64,000 bases of DNA from Zygnema circumcarinatum (taxonomy: Eukaryota; Streptophyta; Zygnematophyceae; Zygnematales; Zygnemataceae), in NCBI GenBank assembly GCA_037447605.1, contig CM074804.1, positions 5,033,613 through 5,097,612 of the forward strand. Direction: 5' to 3'. The translations under genes and the position numbers were made by a program. Under the pieces are notes generated by a model. It worked only from the letters and a program-made list of their open reading frames with translations. It was not told the DNA's origin and ran no database searches. This document shows positions 24,773-36,100 of this stretch, in pieces (positions within the stretch are counted from its first letter, which is position 1; each line of letters begins with the position of its first letter).

Positions 24773-27700
24773 CTAACCTCTGCAAAAAAGCCCATCCAGC
24801 AACACGGAGCTTGACAGAAGTGAAGCCGGACGGGGAATGGTTCGAGCCTCCATGGCTGCCTCGCGGAGCGCGGCAATTAGCCGCTTATTTGATTCCTGCA
24901 AACCATGGACCAAGAGATTGTCATTCAGGGACCAGTCTCAATCATTCGTTTCAGCTATGGGTCTATATAAAAACAAAGAAAACTCCTGAAGCGCTGACTC
25001 GAACGATCACCAGACTGGTAAATTTCCTCATCAAGGATAAGGATGCCGGTGCACTTGATGAGATTAACCGACCCCAGTGTGCCCAGGGAGAGGCAAGAGA
25101 TGCATACCAGAAAGGAGACCGAAATATAAGGGATATCGTGGCGCTTGCATAAGGCCTTCACCATTGGCATAACGAGTCGAAGGTTATGTCGCGGCATCCT
25201 AGGAAAGAGATGGTGCTCGATTTGGAACTGTAGACCACCATGGAACCAATCTACCTGCAGACAATGCAGCGGTGACAGACTATCAGAAAGGGGTGACAAA
25301 TCGACAGGTTCAGTTCCAGTCACACGTATGCAGTTAATCAACAGTTGAGCAAGGTGCTGATTACAAGGCAAAGGCAAAGGGGAATGGCAATCAACACATT
25401 ACTGTTAGTGTCTCTATTCTTATTTAAGAAATGACAATCATAACAACAAGAAGGCTGGTTTGTAGCACATGGACAGCTGGAGAGATTTTCGTCATCAAAG
25501 ACACAAGGTTCCATGTAAAGAGCAGCAATTCGACGAACGAACGAACGTCATTCTGGAAACAACGGAGCACAATTAAAGTCATATGTGCAGGCATGATAAT
25601 TCCAAAAATTCCATGTCTGCTTTACGACAGATAGAAGAAACCCACTAGCAACTTACCCAGGGATGGCAGGAAACGTCTTGAGTTGTAAGCAGCTGTGTCC
25701 TGGCGAATTCATCATTTTCAGGTCGGCCCCTGAATGTAGCCATCGAAAAGTGACTGATGCAAATCTGCTCCCCCAAAGCACGAATGGGCCGAAGAACAAG
25801 TGGGTAAGAAGGTCCAGCATGGGTGAATGTAATCCTCCCATAACTGCCACACCGACCAAAGAAGGTTGGACACAACTTCTCAGCTGCTTCTGCCGCATCA
25901 TTCTCTTGAGCATCCCAGCGGTGATAACCTCATATATAAATAACTAAAGCAGCCAGAACAGAAGGAGATTACCTGCACGTGGAGCATCCCAGACATAGCA
26001 AGACACAGGAAAAGAAATCCCGCTCGCTCACCAATGCTGTTCACAAGAGGAGTTGCATCAAAATTTTCATCAGAAATCAAATTACCATAACAAATGCACG
26101 CGGTAGTCTCCTGCAAACAATCTCAAAGGTAGCCGGCATCCATCCGAGGACCAACGAGTGCCATTTCAGGAATGAGCTCATCAACTTCCAGCATGTCCAC
26201 TGCACGTGAGACCCTCTATACATGCACAAACATATTGAGCCAAGGATCCTGATGCAGAAAGTTTGGAAGCAAAGACTTTACCAAAAAATGCATTTGATAC
26301 GCGGGAACGCTGGTTTACAAGTCATATCAGATCAGCGAGAAAAAAAAACTTATTGAGTGGCTGAGTTCATGGTGAAACCTGCGTACCTTGGTAATGCCGA
26401 GAGTAGAGAACCAAACCAGAGCCAGAAAAGGCCAAAGCAAAAGAACTCCTTCCCCCGACTGGGAAGGTCCTTATCGGAGAACAGCAGAAGAAGTGATTGC
26501 AAATGTAGGTTTATCCTCGCAACTGCCATGATGGGGTAAAATGTCCAATGCTGGTAGGATACCAAGAAGCGAGCTGCCACATCGAATGTCATGTCCCGGA
26601 AATGGTAAAGCGAATAAGGAGAAGTAAAGAATTCTTTGGAAATAGCAAAAACAGGAACGTGTTGGATGTCTGGATCATATTCGACGCTGTTGCACACAAT
26701 ATGGTGAACATTGTGGGTCCTCTGCCATAAAGAAAATACGCACATCAACACACAGAAAGCCCATATAATTTTAACCCCTCACAGTAACCTCCCTCATAAA
26801 AGGCAGTGGTTTGATAGATAAGTGTGAACTTCCAGCTATTCTAGCTTTATCACATCAGCAGGCTTCCACAATAGTCGAGAATTCTCTGCAACAACTAGCT
26901 TGAAAACTGCGGGGATGACAAACCACAAAGTCTAGGAAATACCTTCCACCAACCAATGCCGATTCCTGTGATTGTGTTGCCGAAAAGGAGCCCAATGTAA
27001 GTGTCAATTTTACGATTCTTTGTAATGCCGTTGTGACCAGTGTCATGGCCGATGAAGCTACAAATGTTCCACAAAAAGCCTAAGAGCAGAGCGCATCCCA
27101 TATGTACAATCGTACTCTTGCTCAGAACCACACCGGCGACAACTAAGCAGAAAAAGAAACCAAGAACACAGACTTGCTTATAGTAGAACCAAAGGTTTGT
27201 CTCAAAGAGGCTAGATTCTCGGATATCTTTCGCGAGCTTCCTGTAGTCTGCAGTCAAGGGCGAAACTTGCAGCGGCTCCAGGTCGCCAACATAGAATTTC
27301 GGCAGCATTTTTTCTACCTGCAGGCCAAAAAACACATTAGTGCAAAGGTTAGGCTCTGCTAAGGACGCCAAGCTCAACCACCATGAACTTGTACATCTCC
27401 GGCAACCTCGACGTCAGGCAATTGACCCTCCGGAGTAGTATTTCAGACTGCTATTTCAATTATTCACGGGTTGGAAGATATAAGTGAAAAGTAAAAAGAT
27501 TCACTCAACAAAACAACTGCTGCAAGGTATTTCGAAGCACTTTGCAATCAGTGGACATATAGGGGTTGTCAATTCAGGTCCACTCAGCAACCGACAGTGG
27601 CAGACGAAACGTGAATTTGCATCCGCATGCGGCCAGCCCACACTCTCTGCTTGCCACAACTGAGGTCTTAAGAACACATAGTGGGTTGCTGCGTTTAATC

Positions 27701-28403
27701 CGCCAAGGATCTGACCTTAGCTGCATGAAAGGCAAGGAAAGCATCTGTAGCGTCCTGACCCGCCAAATCTAAAATTGGAAGTTTCCCTCCCGGATGCTTC
27801 TCAAGCCATAATGTGACATCATACACCTGAGTAAAGAAAGCAGCATAAACAGATGAAGGAGAGTTAGTATAATGGGTTTCAATTTTTCAAAATCTATGCA
27901 CAATGGACAACTCGTGGCCAGAATTATGTGTAACAAGGTCAACGACTTGGTCCAGTCACTTAAGTCGGAGTTTCCTCTGCTGCTACTTTAATCGACACAA
28001 CCGGTCATCCATATCGAAACAATCGCTTGAGACATTGCAAGCAAATTTCCATCCTTCGAGCCTCTGATCAAACAGTGTCCCATAATGAGACAGTTCTGAA
28101 CCTACTGCGAGCAATCAGGCAGCGAGCAACAACAACCACCACTTCACAACTGAAGGTACAGACATGCCGACCAACGACAAGAACCTTCAACCTACAAAAC
28201 CCTTGCTCCTTGCTCCTGCCTCAGTACCAGTCGTAGACACAACAAACCTTTCCGCAAATGGCGATCCAGCAGTCCTTCTGAGTATTGTGAGCCTCAAGTT
28301 CCTTAAGGGAGATTCGTCGAGCAGGTTCTACCGCCTCCTTGACAGCAACGTCCTCCTTGTGAGCATCTACCGGAGCAGGCAGCGCTTCCCCTCCCCTGCC
28401 CAT
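24773..28403 (-). CDS. Cytochrome b5-fusion front-end desaturase (sphingolipid Delta8-like)
   Basis: ER membrane desaturase that inserts a double bond between an existing one, or the carboxyl/long-chain-base head, and the chain start. Eight exons in transcript order: 28403-28248, 27826-27716, 27317-26943, 26721-26387, 26036-25973, 25764-25657, 25254-25108, 24895-24773, giving 472 aa. The N-terminal cytochrome b5 domain has the heme motif HPGG (H63) and second ligand H86. Three histidine boxes follow: HDTGH (180-184), THNVHH (216-221) and QIEHH (394-398), where Gln replaces the first His as in all front-end desaturases. The WFHGGLQF context and overall length resemble plant sphingolipid Delta8 desaturases more than acyl Delta5/Delta6 enzymes, but I cannot separate them with certainty. 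The well-known flowering-plant Delta8 genes are intronless, so seven introns here are notable. All catalytic histidines are intact. Confidence 0.9.
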
Positions 28404-28575
28404 GGCTGCGAAAGCTGCAGCAACTCGCCCCTCTCCTGCACGCACGCAGGCAGGCAGGCGCCTTCTACTAGGCACCAGCGGCCGCAGACTGCTGCCAGGA
28501 CTGCGCCGGAACGTACGGCCCGGCCTGGCCCGCGCGGGAGACCCCAATAATCCCGCCCCGCCCCGCCCCGCGACC

Positions 28576-28624
28576 GGAGGGACGGACGCACGGACGCACG
28601 GACGGACGGACGGACGGACGGACG
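28576..28624. repeat. GGAC/ACGG microsatellite
   Basis: Tandem GGAC units with interspersed GGACGCAC variants, about 170 bases upstream of the desaturase start codon. Probably length-variable; no coding role seen. Confidence 0.8.
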
Positions 28625-30730
28625 GGAATGTCAAATTTGAAAAATTTCCACTGCCGTTCCAGCCTTCAGGAGGCGGAATTTTCGGGCGGCAGCCAACGGG
28701 CAGCCCGTGACAGGAGCCCGGGCAGGGCCTGGGCGGGCATGGCATGGACATGGCCAGGCCATGACGCCATTGACATGTGAGATGGCATCACCCAAGCGCC
28801 GCACGAGCATGCCGTACAGTACATCATTCGTACATAACCGTACGGCGCGGAGCGAGCTGGGAGTGTCGACAGGGCGCGCGCGGTCTGACAGGGCGCCGGC
28901 GACGTGGAGCCCTGCGGGCCGTGCGGCGGGGCCCCGCGCCCCCGCCCCGGCCCGCCCAGCCCCGGCCGACGCGCGAGTCCGGTACCGTACCGTGCGGGGC
29001 CTTCCTTTTTGGAGCGGGAGGAAGGAGGCGACGACTGGGCGGGTGGCGAGCGCGGCGGGAACATGGACAGGACCGTAACATGAACGGACAACTGCGAAGA
29101 GACTTTGCTGGCCGTCTGCTGACGCACGCACGCCCGCCCGCCCGCTGTAAAATGGGCCATCGCGCAAGTGGGATTGGCCGTACGATCCACGATCCCGTGT
29201 CGTGGCGGCTTTGCCTGCGCGCCGCCCGCCTGCCCTGCAGCAGCCTCGCGCCGTACGGGGAGCGCCGTCGCCATCAGGTGACCGCTGCCCGCTCACGTAC
29301 GGACGGGGAACAGACGAACTGCCCTGTCTAAAAGTTTTCCCCATGAAAAATTTTCCTCGACCGACCCGCGGCGATTGCCGCATGGTCAGCTCTCGCCTTT
29401 CCCGGAAAAAAATCTGGACGCCTCGCTGCATGCGGTCCGCATCATGTCGGCGGATCTCACGAGGGCGGCAGCGCGTTGTCGCACTCGCTGCAGCACCGCC
29501 CACTGCCGCCGTACGGTACCGCCCAGAAATCCTGATCTCGGGGGCTGAATCCTGGACGTAGCAAGACCGGGATGGACCAGAACCTGTATCGCACAACAGT
29601 GCCGTACATGCCACGAGGTCGGTTTCTGGGTTTGTGGATCCACAAGGTCCTTCCTCCTTCGTCCGAAGTTACGACAAAGCCCTCGCACTAATGAATTACA
29701 ACTGATAAACTGCCACGTGGCCTCCCGTGATATTAGTTTGTTGATCGGGTGGGTGTACGGTGCGGTGTAAACCTGTGTAAGTACTGTAGAGGGTTACGGT
29801 ACGGAATCAGACTCGACCAGCTTTTGCGCCTGACCGTGAGGCGACGCGTCCCGAGAAAAAAATCTGGGCGCGTGCCGGCCACGGTGGGCCTGCGGTCGGA
29901 GCGCGCTGCCCGCGTGGCGGCGGGGCTTATCCGCGCGGCGAGGGGGGGAGGGCGGCCGGGATATTTTCCTGACAAGAATCCTACCGGCCACCGCCGAACG
30001 CGGCACCGACCACTCGTGACTTTTTGCTCGCTGCAGTCGACCGGCTGCCCGTCCTCCAGTGCGCAACGGCCACGTGCACACATGTTGGCTTCGACGAAGG
30101 CTCGCAGTCTAATGCACGGCGCTGGACCGACAAGATCTGGGTCCTCGGAGATTTTTTCCACACACGTGGACAGGTCCATAGGGCACCGTACCGTAGCGTA
30201 AGGGAAAAAAAGGTTTAGGTCCCACAATGGCGGCCCTCCCCTGCCCCAAGCGGAAGCATCCTCGATCCAACGGTAGCCTGGCGCTTCTGGGAAATTGGAA
30301 AGAAATTGAGCGGAACCCGGAAAGCAACGAGGAAGAAAATTCCCGGAAGAAAAGAAGTTGAGAAGAAAATCAACAAGTGTTTCACTTTTGCCGCTGTCGC
30401 ATGCCGGTACGGAGCGTAGCGAACGTCATCGTCGCAGCGGACGTGTCGCATTAATAATGACGTTGGTCGCTGGACCCCGCGCGAAAACAGGGACGTTGAT
30501 TGCCGTACGGTGACACTACGGTTCGCCGGACCGTAACTTTGCACCATACGCTGTTCGTATGTCGTTCACATCCCAGTAAGAACCAACTGCCCAACTAGTG
30601 AGCCGCTACATGGACTAGCTTTACTATTTCGCGTAGAAAAGTACCGTACCTCGTGAGATCAATGCCACATCCCTTTTTCGCTTTAGTTCGCCAATGAAAC
30701 TGGCAGCGCAAGTTGGGAAATGTTGTCATT

Positions 30731-30842
30731 GATGTGGCATTAATCTCACGATAACGATGCCATCATTTGTACATGGTCACAATGAAAACGGAGAACCACG
30801 AGGAACCGGTCACGAAGGACCTAAGGACAAAAGAAAAAAGCT
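30731..30842 (+). repeat. Dispersed 110-bp repeat, copy 1
   Basis: Segment running from GATGTGGCATTAATCTCACG through GTACATGG and AACCACGAGGAACC to GGACCTAAGGA. The same ordered blocks occur at 38718-38834 (same strand) and, inverted, at 57337-57426 and 61095-61190. Upstream, at 30652-30670, an inverted copy of the first block suggests the end of a foldback element. Confidence 0.75.
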
Positions 30843-32442
30843 GTGAGCGAAAATTTACTTCTAAGCTCAACAACTCGGCCCTAGCAACCGCCGCGCGTAA
30901 TGTTTTTCAATCTATTCTTGCTTTGAGCGCCGTGACCGAAGGGAACAAGCGACCGTAGGGCGCGAAGGTCGCCGATGTGTGGCACATCGCGCGGAGGGAC
31001 GGAGAGGCGGACGACCACGAGGACGGTCAGTCGGCACGCAAAAGGAGCGTAAAAGCGAGAAGGGCAACGCTGGAGGGCGACGGATATGCGCTGTCGATAA
31101 AAAGTTGCGAGCATCGCTAGAGGGCTTCAAGGGCCGTGCGCACATCTGAAAGGAGCGATGGGCGCACTGGCGAAGGAAGGCATCACAGGGGCGTTGAGGC
31201 AACAACCATAGGAAGAATCTCGTCGGCAGAGGGCAAACGGGCGCTCCTCGCGGAAGGCCGCATCGCGAGCGGCAACGCCTTCATGGTGCGTGGTGCGTGA
31301 CAACACTGTTGCGCGTCGGACGGATCGGCCAACACATCATCCCCACGAATGCGTCGAGCGCCGTCCAGGAGCGCCAAATCAGGTCAAACCCCGCCCTCGC
31401 CGTGATTGGTCAGCCGAGGGCGGCGCAATCTGGTTCGGCTCGCGTCGCACAACAAAGCGCCACCGCAGCAATCGCGTCGCGAGCAACGACACTGCAAGAG
31501 CCAGAGACCGCGCGCACGTGTACTCACCGCGCTAAAGGTCCGGGGCATTCCGGCGCCTGCTTTGCCACGTCGCGATAGCTCAAGGTGGAACTTCATTTGG
31601 TTCCCATAGAGAGATTGGGACGTGTCAGACTTCAAAAACGTTCGTATGCGTGTTCGTAAGTTTGACACCAGAACGAGTACTCCAGTAACATAGCGATCCT
31701 CCTTTGGCTGAGTACTTTCGTAACCCTCCTTTTCGAAACGCTTGTCGTATGATTTTGTTAAGTCTGACACGCCCTATTACCGCTGAATTACCCGAATTTC
31801 CGTGTTTTGGGCAATCATCCAAAGCGGTTAGCGAGTAGCGGCGCATGGCGCCCACATCGGCCCACGACCTACGCCACGTTCAGAACATGAACCGGGCGCC
31901 ACCGCTCGAGCCAGAAGTGGACGCCTCGCTAAGATGTGGTCCACGCGGCCACGCGGCCTTCCTCGTGTTCACTCCACGTTTCTGACACCGTCACTCAAAG
32001 GACGCGGCTCGGCCAATGCAGTTAACACGAGCATCTTAACAGCCGTCTCGCCATGGAGGTTCGCGTCTCGTGGCCATGCGCGTGCGCCACTTTGACAACG
32101 CCGAGACCCTCGTTCGTTCCAATCCCCGACCCGTGTTCGCTAGGAGCCAATTCATTCATGAGGTTGCAACATCCTGCAGGTTGCTCAATGTTTTCCTTTC
32201 GTTTGTAGGACAGCTGGGACCCTTGGTTCTCCATGCGGCTTTTGTCCATGTACACTGGACGGCGCGTGAGACCAATGCCAAATCCATTTCCACGCTGCCC
32301 GGACCGTACGGCGACCGCCATGCGCGGAACTGTTTCATATTGCAACAGCGCACAAATAATGGCCTCCCGAGTCCCGCCTCCTCCCTTGGGCCGCAAACCT
32401 AAACCTAAACCTTTCCATTAATTACCGCGAGGCAAATCTGCA

Positions 32443-33029
32443 CAGGTCGGACCATTGCATCAGCAACCATTGGACAACCATTGCATGGCAATGGTCGGGC
32501 GATCAAATGGTTCGCAACCATTGCCATCCAATGGTTCGGAACCATTACAATGGTTGGCAACCATTGCCATCAAATGGTTTGGAACCATTGCAATGGTTGG
32601 CAACCATTGGACGCAACCAATGATGCATCCAATGGTTCGGAACCATTCCAATGGTTGGAACCATTAGATAGAAAACGCAACATTCTCTCCGCCGATAGTC
32701 GGATTCGGACTCAAGACTCGAACGTATGGAAAGACGTGCTCCAACCATTATATCGCAAAGTCGCAAAAAGTTTTGATAGAAAAATCGATCATAAATTACA
32801 AAAATCTCGAATCCAATGGTTCGAACCATTGGCAATGGTTGTTTCGGTCTGACGGCAATGGTTGGCTACCATTGCAATGGTTGGCAACCGTTGCCATCCA
32901 ATGGTTCGGAACCGTTACAATGGTTGGCTGGCTCTCGATTCATTGGTTCACAAACATTGGCAATGGTTGGCTGGCTCGCGATCCAATGGTTCACAACCAT
33001 TGCAATGGTTGACGCAATGGTCCGACCTG
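32443..33029. mobile_element. CCATTG-palindrome element, copy 1
   Basis: A 587-bp element with terminal inverted repeats starting CAGGTCGGACCATTGC (left) and its complement ending GGTCCGACCTG (right); the matching ends may extend outward by TGCA. Its body is a dense array of CCATTG and CAATGG hexamers, about 26 in total, often arranged as AACCATTGC-AATGGTT palindromes, around a unique AT-rich centre (32670-32810). No transposase frame. Copy 2 at 61467-61926 shares ends and body type. The CAGG termini suggest a hAT-type non-autonomous element. It lies just upstream of ALG9. Confidence 0.75.
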
Positions 33030-33168
33030 TGCAAATTGAATCTGTAGCGCTCTGTCCGCTGACCTCTGCAGCGGAGCGCGATCACATTCAGTAGGGCAGT
33101 GCGCCGTGGGCAGACCTCGCCCAGGTCGGCGCTGGCGAGCCGCCACCGCTGCTTCAAGCCGCGCACAA

Positions 33169-36100
33169 ATGCGGAGCAGGCAGGCGGGCATTGCGCGCCA
33201 CCGGCCGCGCGGAGGCAGCCATGGCTCCGTGGAGTCACAGCGCCTTAGTGCGCCTTCCAAGGCGGGGGCTGTTGCGGAATACATCCCCTGGCGTTCCGCA
33301 TTTTTGGCGCTGATGATGTCAAGGTCTGCTAGTCTAAACTGTGCTTACGTGCTGCCGGAGCGTTCAGATTCTGCTTAAGGCTTTGGATAATTGTCAATGT
33401 AGCTTCGCATCGAAACAACAGCAACACACAGTTTGTTTAAAATATTCGAATCCGGAAACAGTAAGCATTTATTTTTCGGAAATGAACAACAAAAGTATGG
33501 CAAACTTGACACAAGTGTGGAGCGCTCCAACCTTGTCCAATCAGATTTCCCTCATCGACAAACTCATGCCTGTTCATTGTCCTTAGGCACTTAGTCACAA
33601 TTGTAACTTGAAAAAAAAATAGGTTCGGCGACTGTTTTGATCTACAAAAATGTACGGTTAGCGAGATAAGCAGCACGGTGTTTTTGGAAGTATGAACTTG
33701 CGTGATTGATCCAAGCATTTGCTTCGGTTACTGCTTGCAAGTGTAAGAATGTTGTGCAATGTCCTTTAGGTCATAGGGGATTCTTTTGATATTATCCGTA
33801 TCGTTTTCGTTTGCAAAAAGCATTTAGCATTGAACGGAGTCATTCAGTTTTTTTTTTTGACGATTTAATGGCGTAGCATTCGACTGGAGCCAATATTCAA
33901 ATGTTGCGATTTTGAGTGACAAAGTGATTTCTTGGTTCTAGAAGCGCTACGGTTTTGCTTATCTTTAGAGAATGGCCATTGTTAAAGAATCTAATCACGA
34001 ACAGTCATCAAAGGAATTCTGTATTGAAGATAAAGAACGAAAGGTGTTGCACATGGAAAACCCGCGAATGTCCAGATTATGGTTTTAAAAGCATTCGCTT
34101 ATCTTAACCTGTACAAGCCTCTTCAAAAGCCATCACCAGCAAATGTTGGCCAGGTTCGTGTGTATTGAGAATTCAGCTATTGCTATCTATTCATCCGAGA
34201 TGCAAACATGGTGATGTATCTGGGTAGGTGGCTAAGCGCCCAAAAGAATATAATTCATGACTGTGATGAGACTTTCAACTACTGGGAGCCTCTCCATTAC
34301 CTCGTTTACGGCTCAGGCCTTCAAACATGGGAATACAGGTAAGAAGGACTTCCCTGGCTAATGGGAATGTCCTTAACTCAAGTGATCCGTAAGATACACA
34401 TCCGGAGCAGACCTATTAGGGGAACAGCGTGCGTTGGAGCAGAAGGAATTTAACGTTTTGCTTTTCAAAAGCTACAATTCTGCTACTAGGCATCTTTTTT
34501 CGATCTGGCAGTAAAAAATGCATTTCTGTCTGCAATTCAGAAGGTTCATTGCTGGAGGCTTGGATGACGCAGCCTTGTAGCGATCTGTCGTGGAGCTTGT
34601 GGGCTTGGTCTCGTGCGTAGCGCATGCATCCATCGTTAGTGTCAAGAGGTCAAGAGGTGTGCCTGCCGCATTAACACGACACTGTCGGGGCTGTACCTGC
34701 AGCGCGGACTTTGGCCTGCGCTCATACCTCTACGTATTATGTCACGCACTGATGGTCGGACCAGCAAGACTTTTGTTCGGTGATGGGCCTTTCAAGGTAC
34801 AGATATTCCAATTTAGATCCTTAAAAGGTCCATAGAGGGAAAAACTTGTTTTCGAGTTTCGAATCCCAGGGTGCGAATGGCGTTACCAGTTTGGCAGCAG
34901 CATATTCAAGTTAAGCCATGAGTTAGCAAAAACGCCTGCTGGAACTTGTTTAGACCAGCTGGCGAGAAGTATTCAAGGGATTGTAAGTGTGGTAACGAGC
35001 AGAGATAGCCATGCATGTAGGCAGAGTATAGCTCTTGCTTCAAACACTCAAATTGTGAGAGCATTGGCCTTCTCCTTCACAGGTATATGCTTTCTTTTCC
35101 CTCCGAGTGATCCTTGGTGCGATTTCTGCAGCGACTGAGGCAACACTCGTATCTGCTGTGAGCCGACACATGGGGCGTCGCCTCGGGGCTTATACGTTGT
35201 TGCTGCTTTGCTTCTGCAGTGGCTGCTTCATTGCCAGCACGGGTACGTCTCGAACTTTTTCTACTTCAATGCCTTTTGGCCTTTGCCCTCGATGTAAAGG
35301 ATTCCATGCTCAATTCCGAAGTTGTGTGGAAGCACTGCCATCGCTGAGCATCCGTGAGAACGTCCTGGTACTTACCTACGTAAATACTCATATTTCTTTT
35401 TTCCTTGTTCTGTTCTTGTTTCCTTGTTCCACAGCATTTCTCCCTAGCACGTTTTCCATGTACACGCTCACTCTCGCTACTGCCTTTCTCCTGCAAGGCC
35501 GACTGCTAGTTGCTGTCTCTGTAGCAGCTGTGGGAGTCCTATTGGGATGGCCCTTCTCCGTGCTTGCAACCGTCCCCCTTGTCCTGTACGCGCTCACTGT
35601 TGGAGGCTTTTGGCGAGTCGTGCTCGCAGGAGCGGGTGCTTCCCTAGGCATTCTGGTATGCTTTCCGTTCGAAATCTGGTCATTGTAGCAGATGTTGAAG
35701 CAGATGTTGTACCTAGTGTTGCCCTTGAATCTCATGCCCCATGCTCGCTGAAGTAGGATTATTTGGCCTTTCTGCAGTACCAAGGGGCACTTCATTTCCT
35801 GCCTGGAAGCATGCCTGATTGTCTCCTCTTGGTTCAGTGTTGTGCAGGTTCCCTCTCTTCTCGTGGATCGTTATTTTTACGGGCGCTGGACTTGCTCCAT
35901 TTTCAACCTCATAGTATATAATGTAGGGGGGGGTGGAGATAGTGCATTGTATGGAGTGGAGGGCCCTCTCTTTTATCTTCGCAATGCTTTCAACAACTTC
36001 AACTTAATGCTCCCAGCCGTGCTCGCCCTGCCTTTGGTCATGTTGTGGGTGCGGAAGCGCGGCTATGGTCGTTTGTTTCTGGCAGTATCATCCGTTTATT

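Larger units (their letters stand above)
28404..33168. other. GC-rich gene-free interval with GTACGG motifs
   Basis: About 4.8 kb between the desaturase start and ALG9. It is rich in CpG and in CGTACG/CCGTACGG-type hexamers and octamers (for example near 28850, 29250, 29510, 29790, 30190 and 32307). Long open frames on both strands have Arg/Pro/Ala composition expected from GC-rich non-coding DNA and contain no domains. The first few hundred bases upstream of 28403 should contain the desaturase promoter. The interval also holds a GGAC microsatellite, a dispersed repeat copy and a CCATTG element, listed separately. Confidence 0.55.

Noticed and set aside
28631-29614. 327-codon open frame on the minus strand and overlapping plus-strand frames upstream of the desaturase
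   Set aside because: Very GC-rich DNA has few stops in all frames; the translations are Arg/Pro/Ala-rich with no domains and overlap each other on both strands.
32455-33094. Open frames rich in NGSEPLQWLATIA-type repeats
   Set aside because: They are translations of the CCATTG/CAATGG transposon array, open on both strands because the hexamers lack stops.
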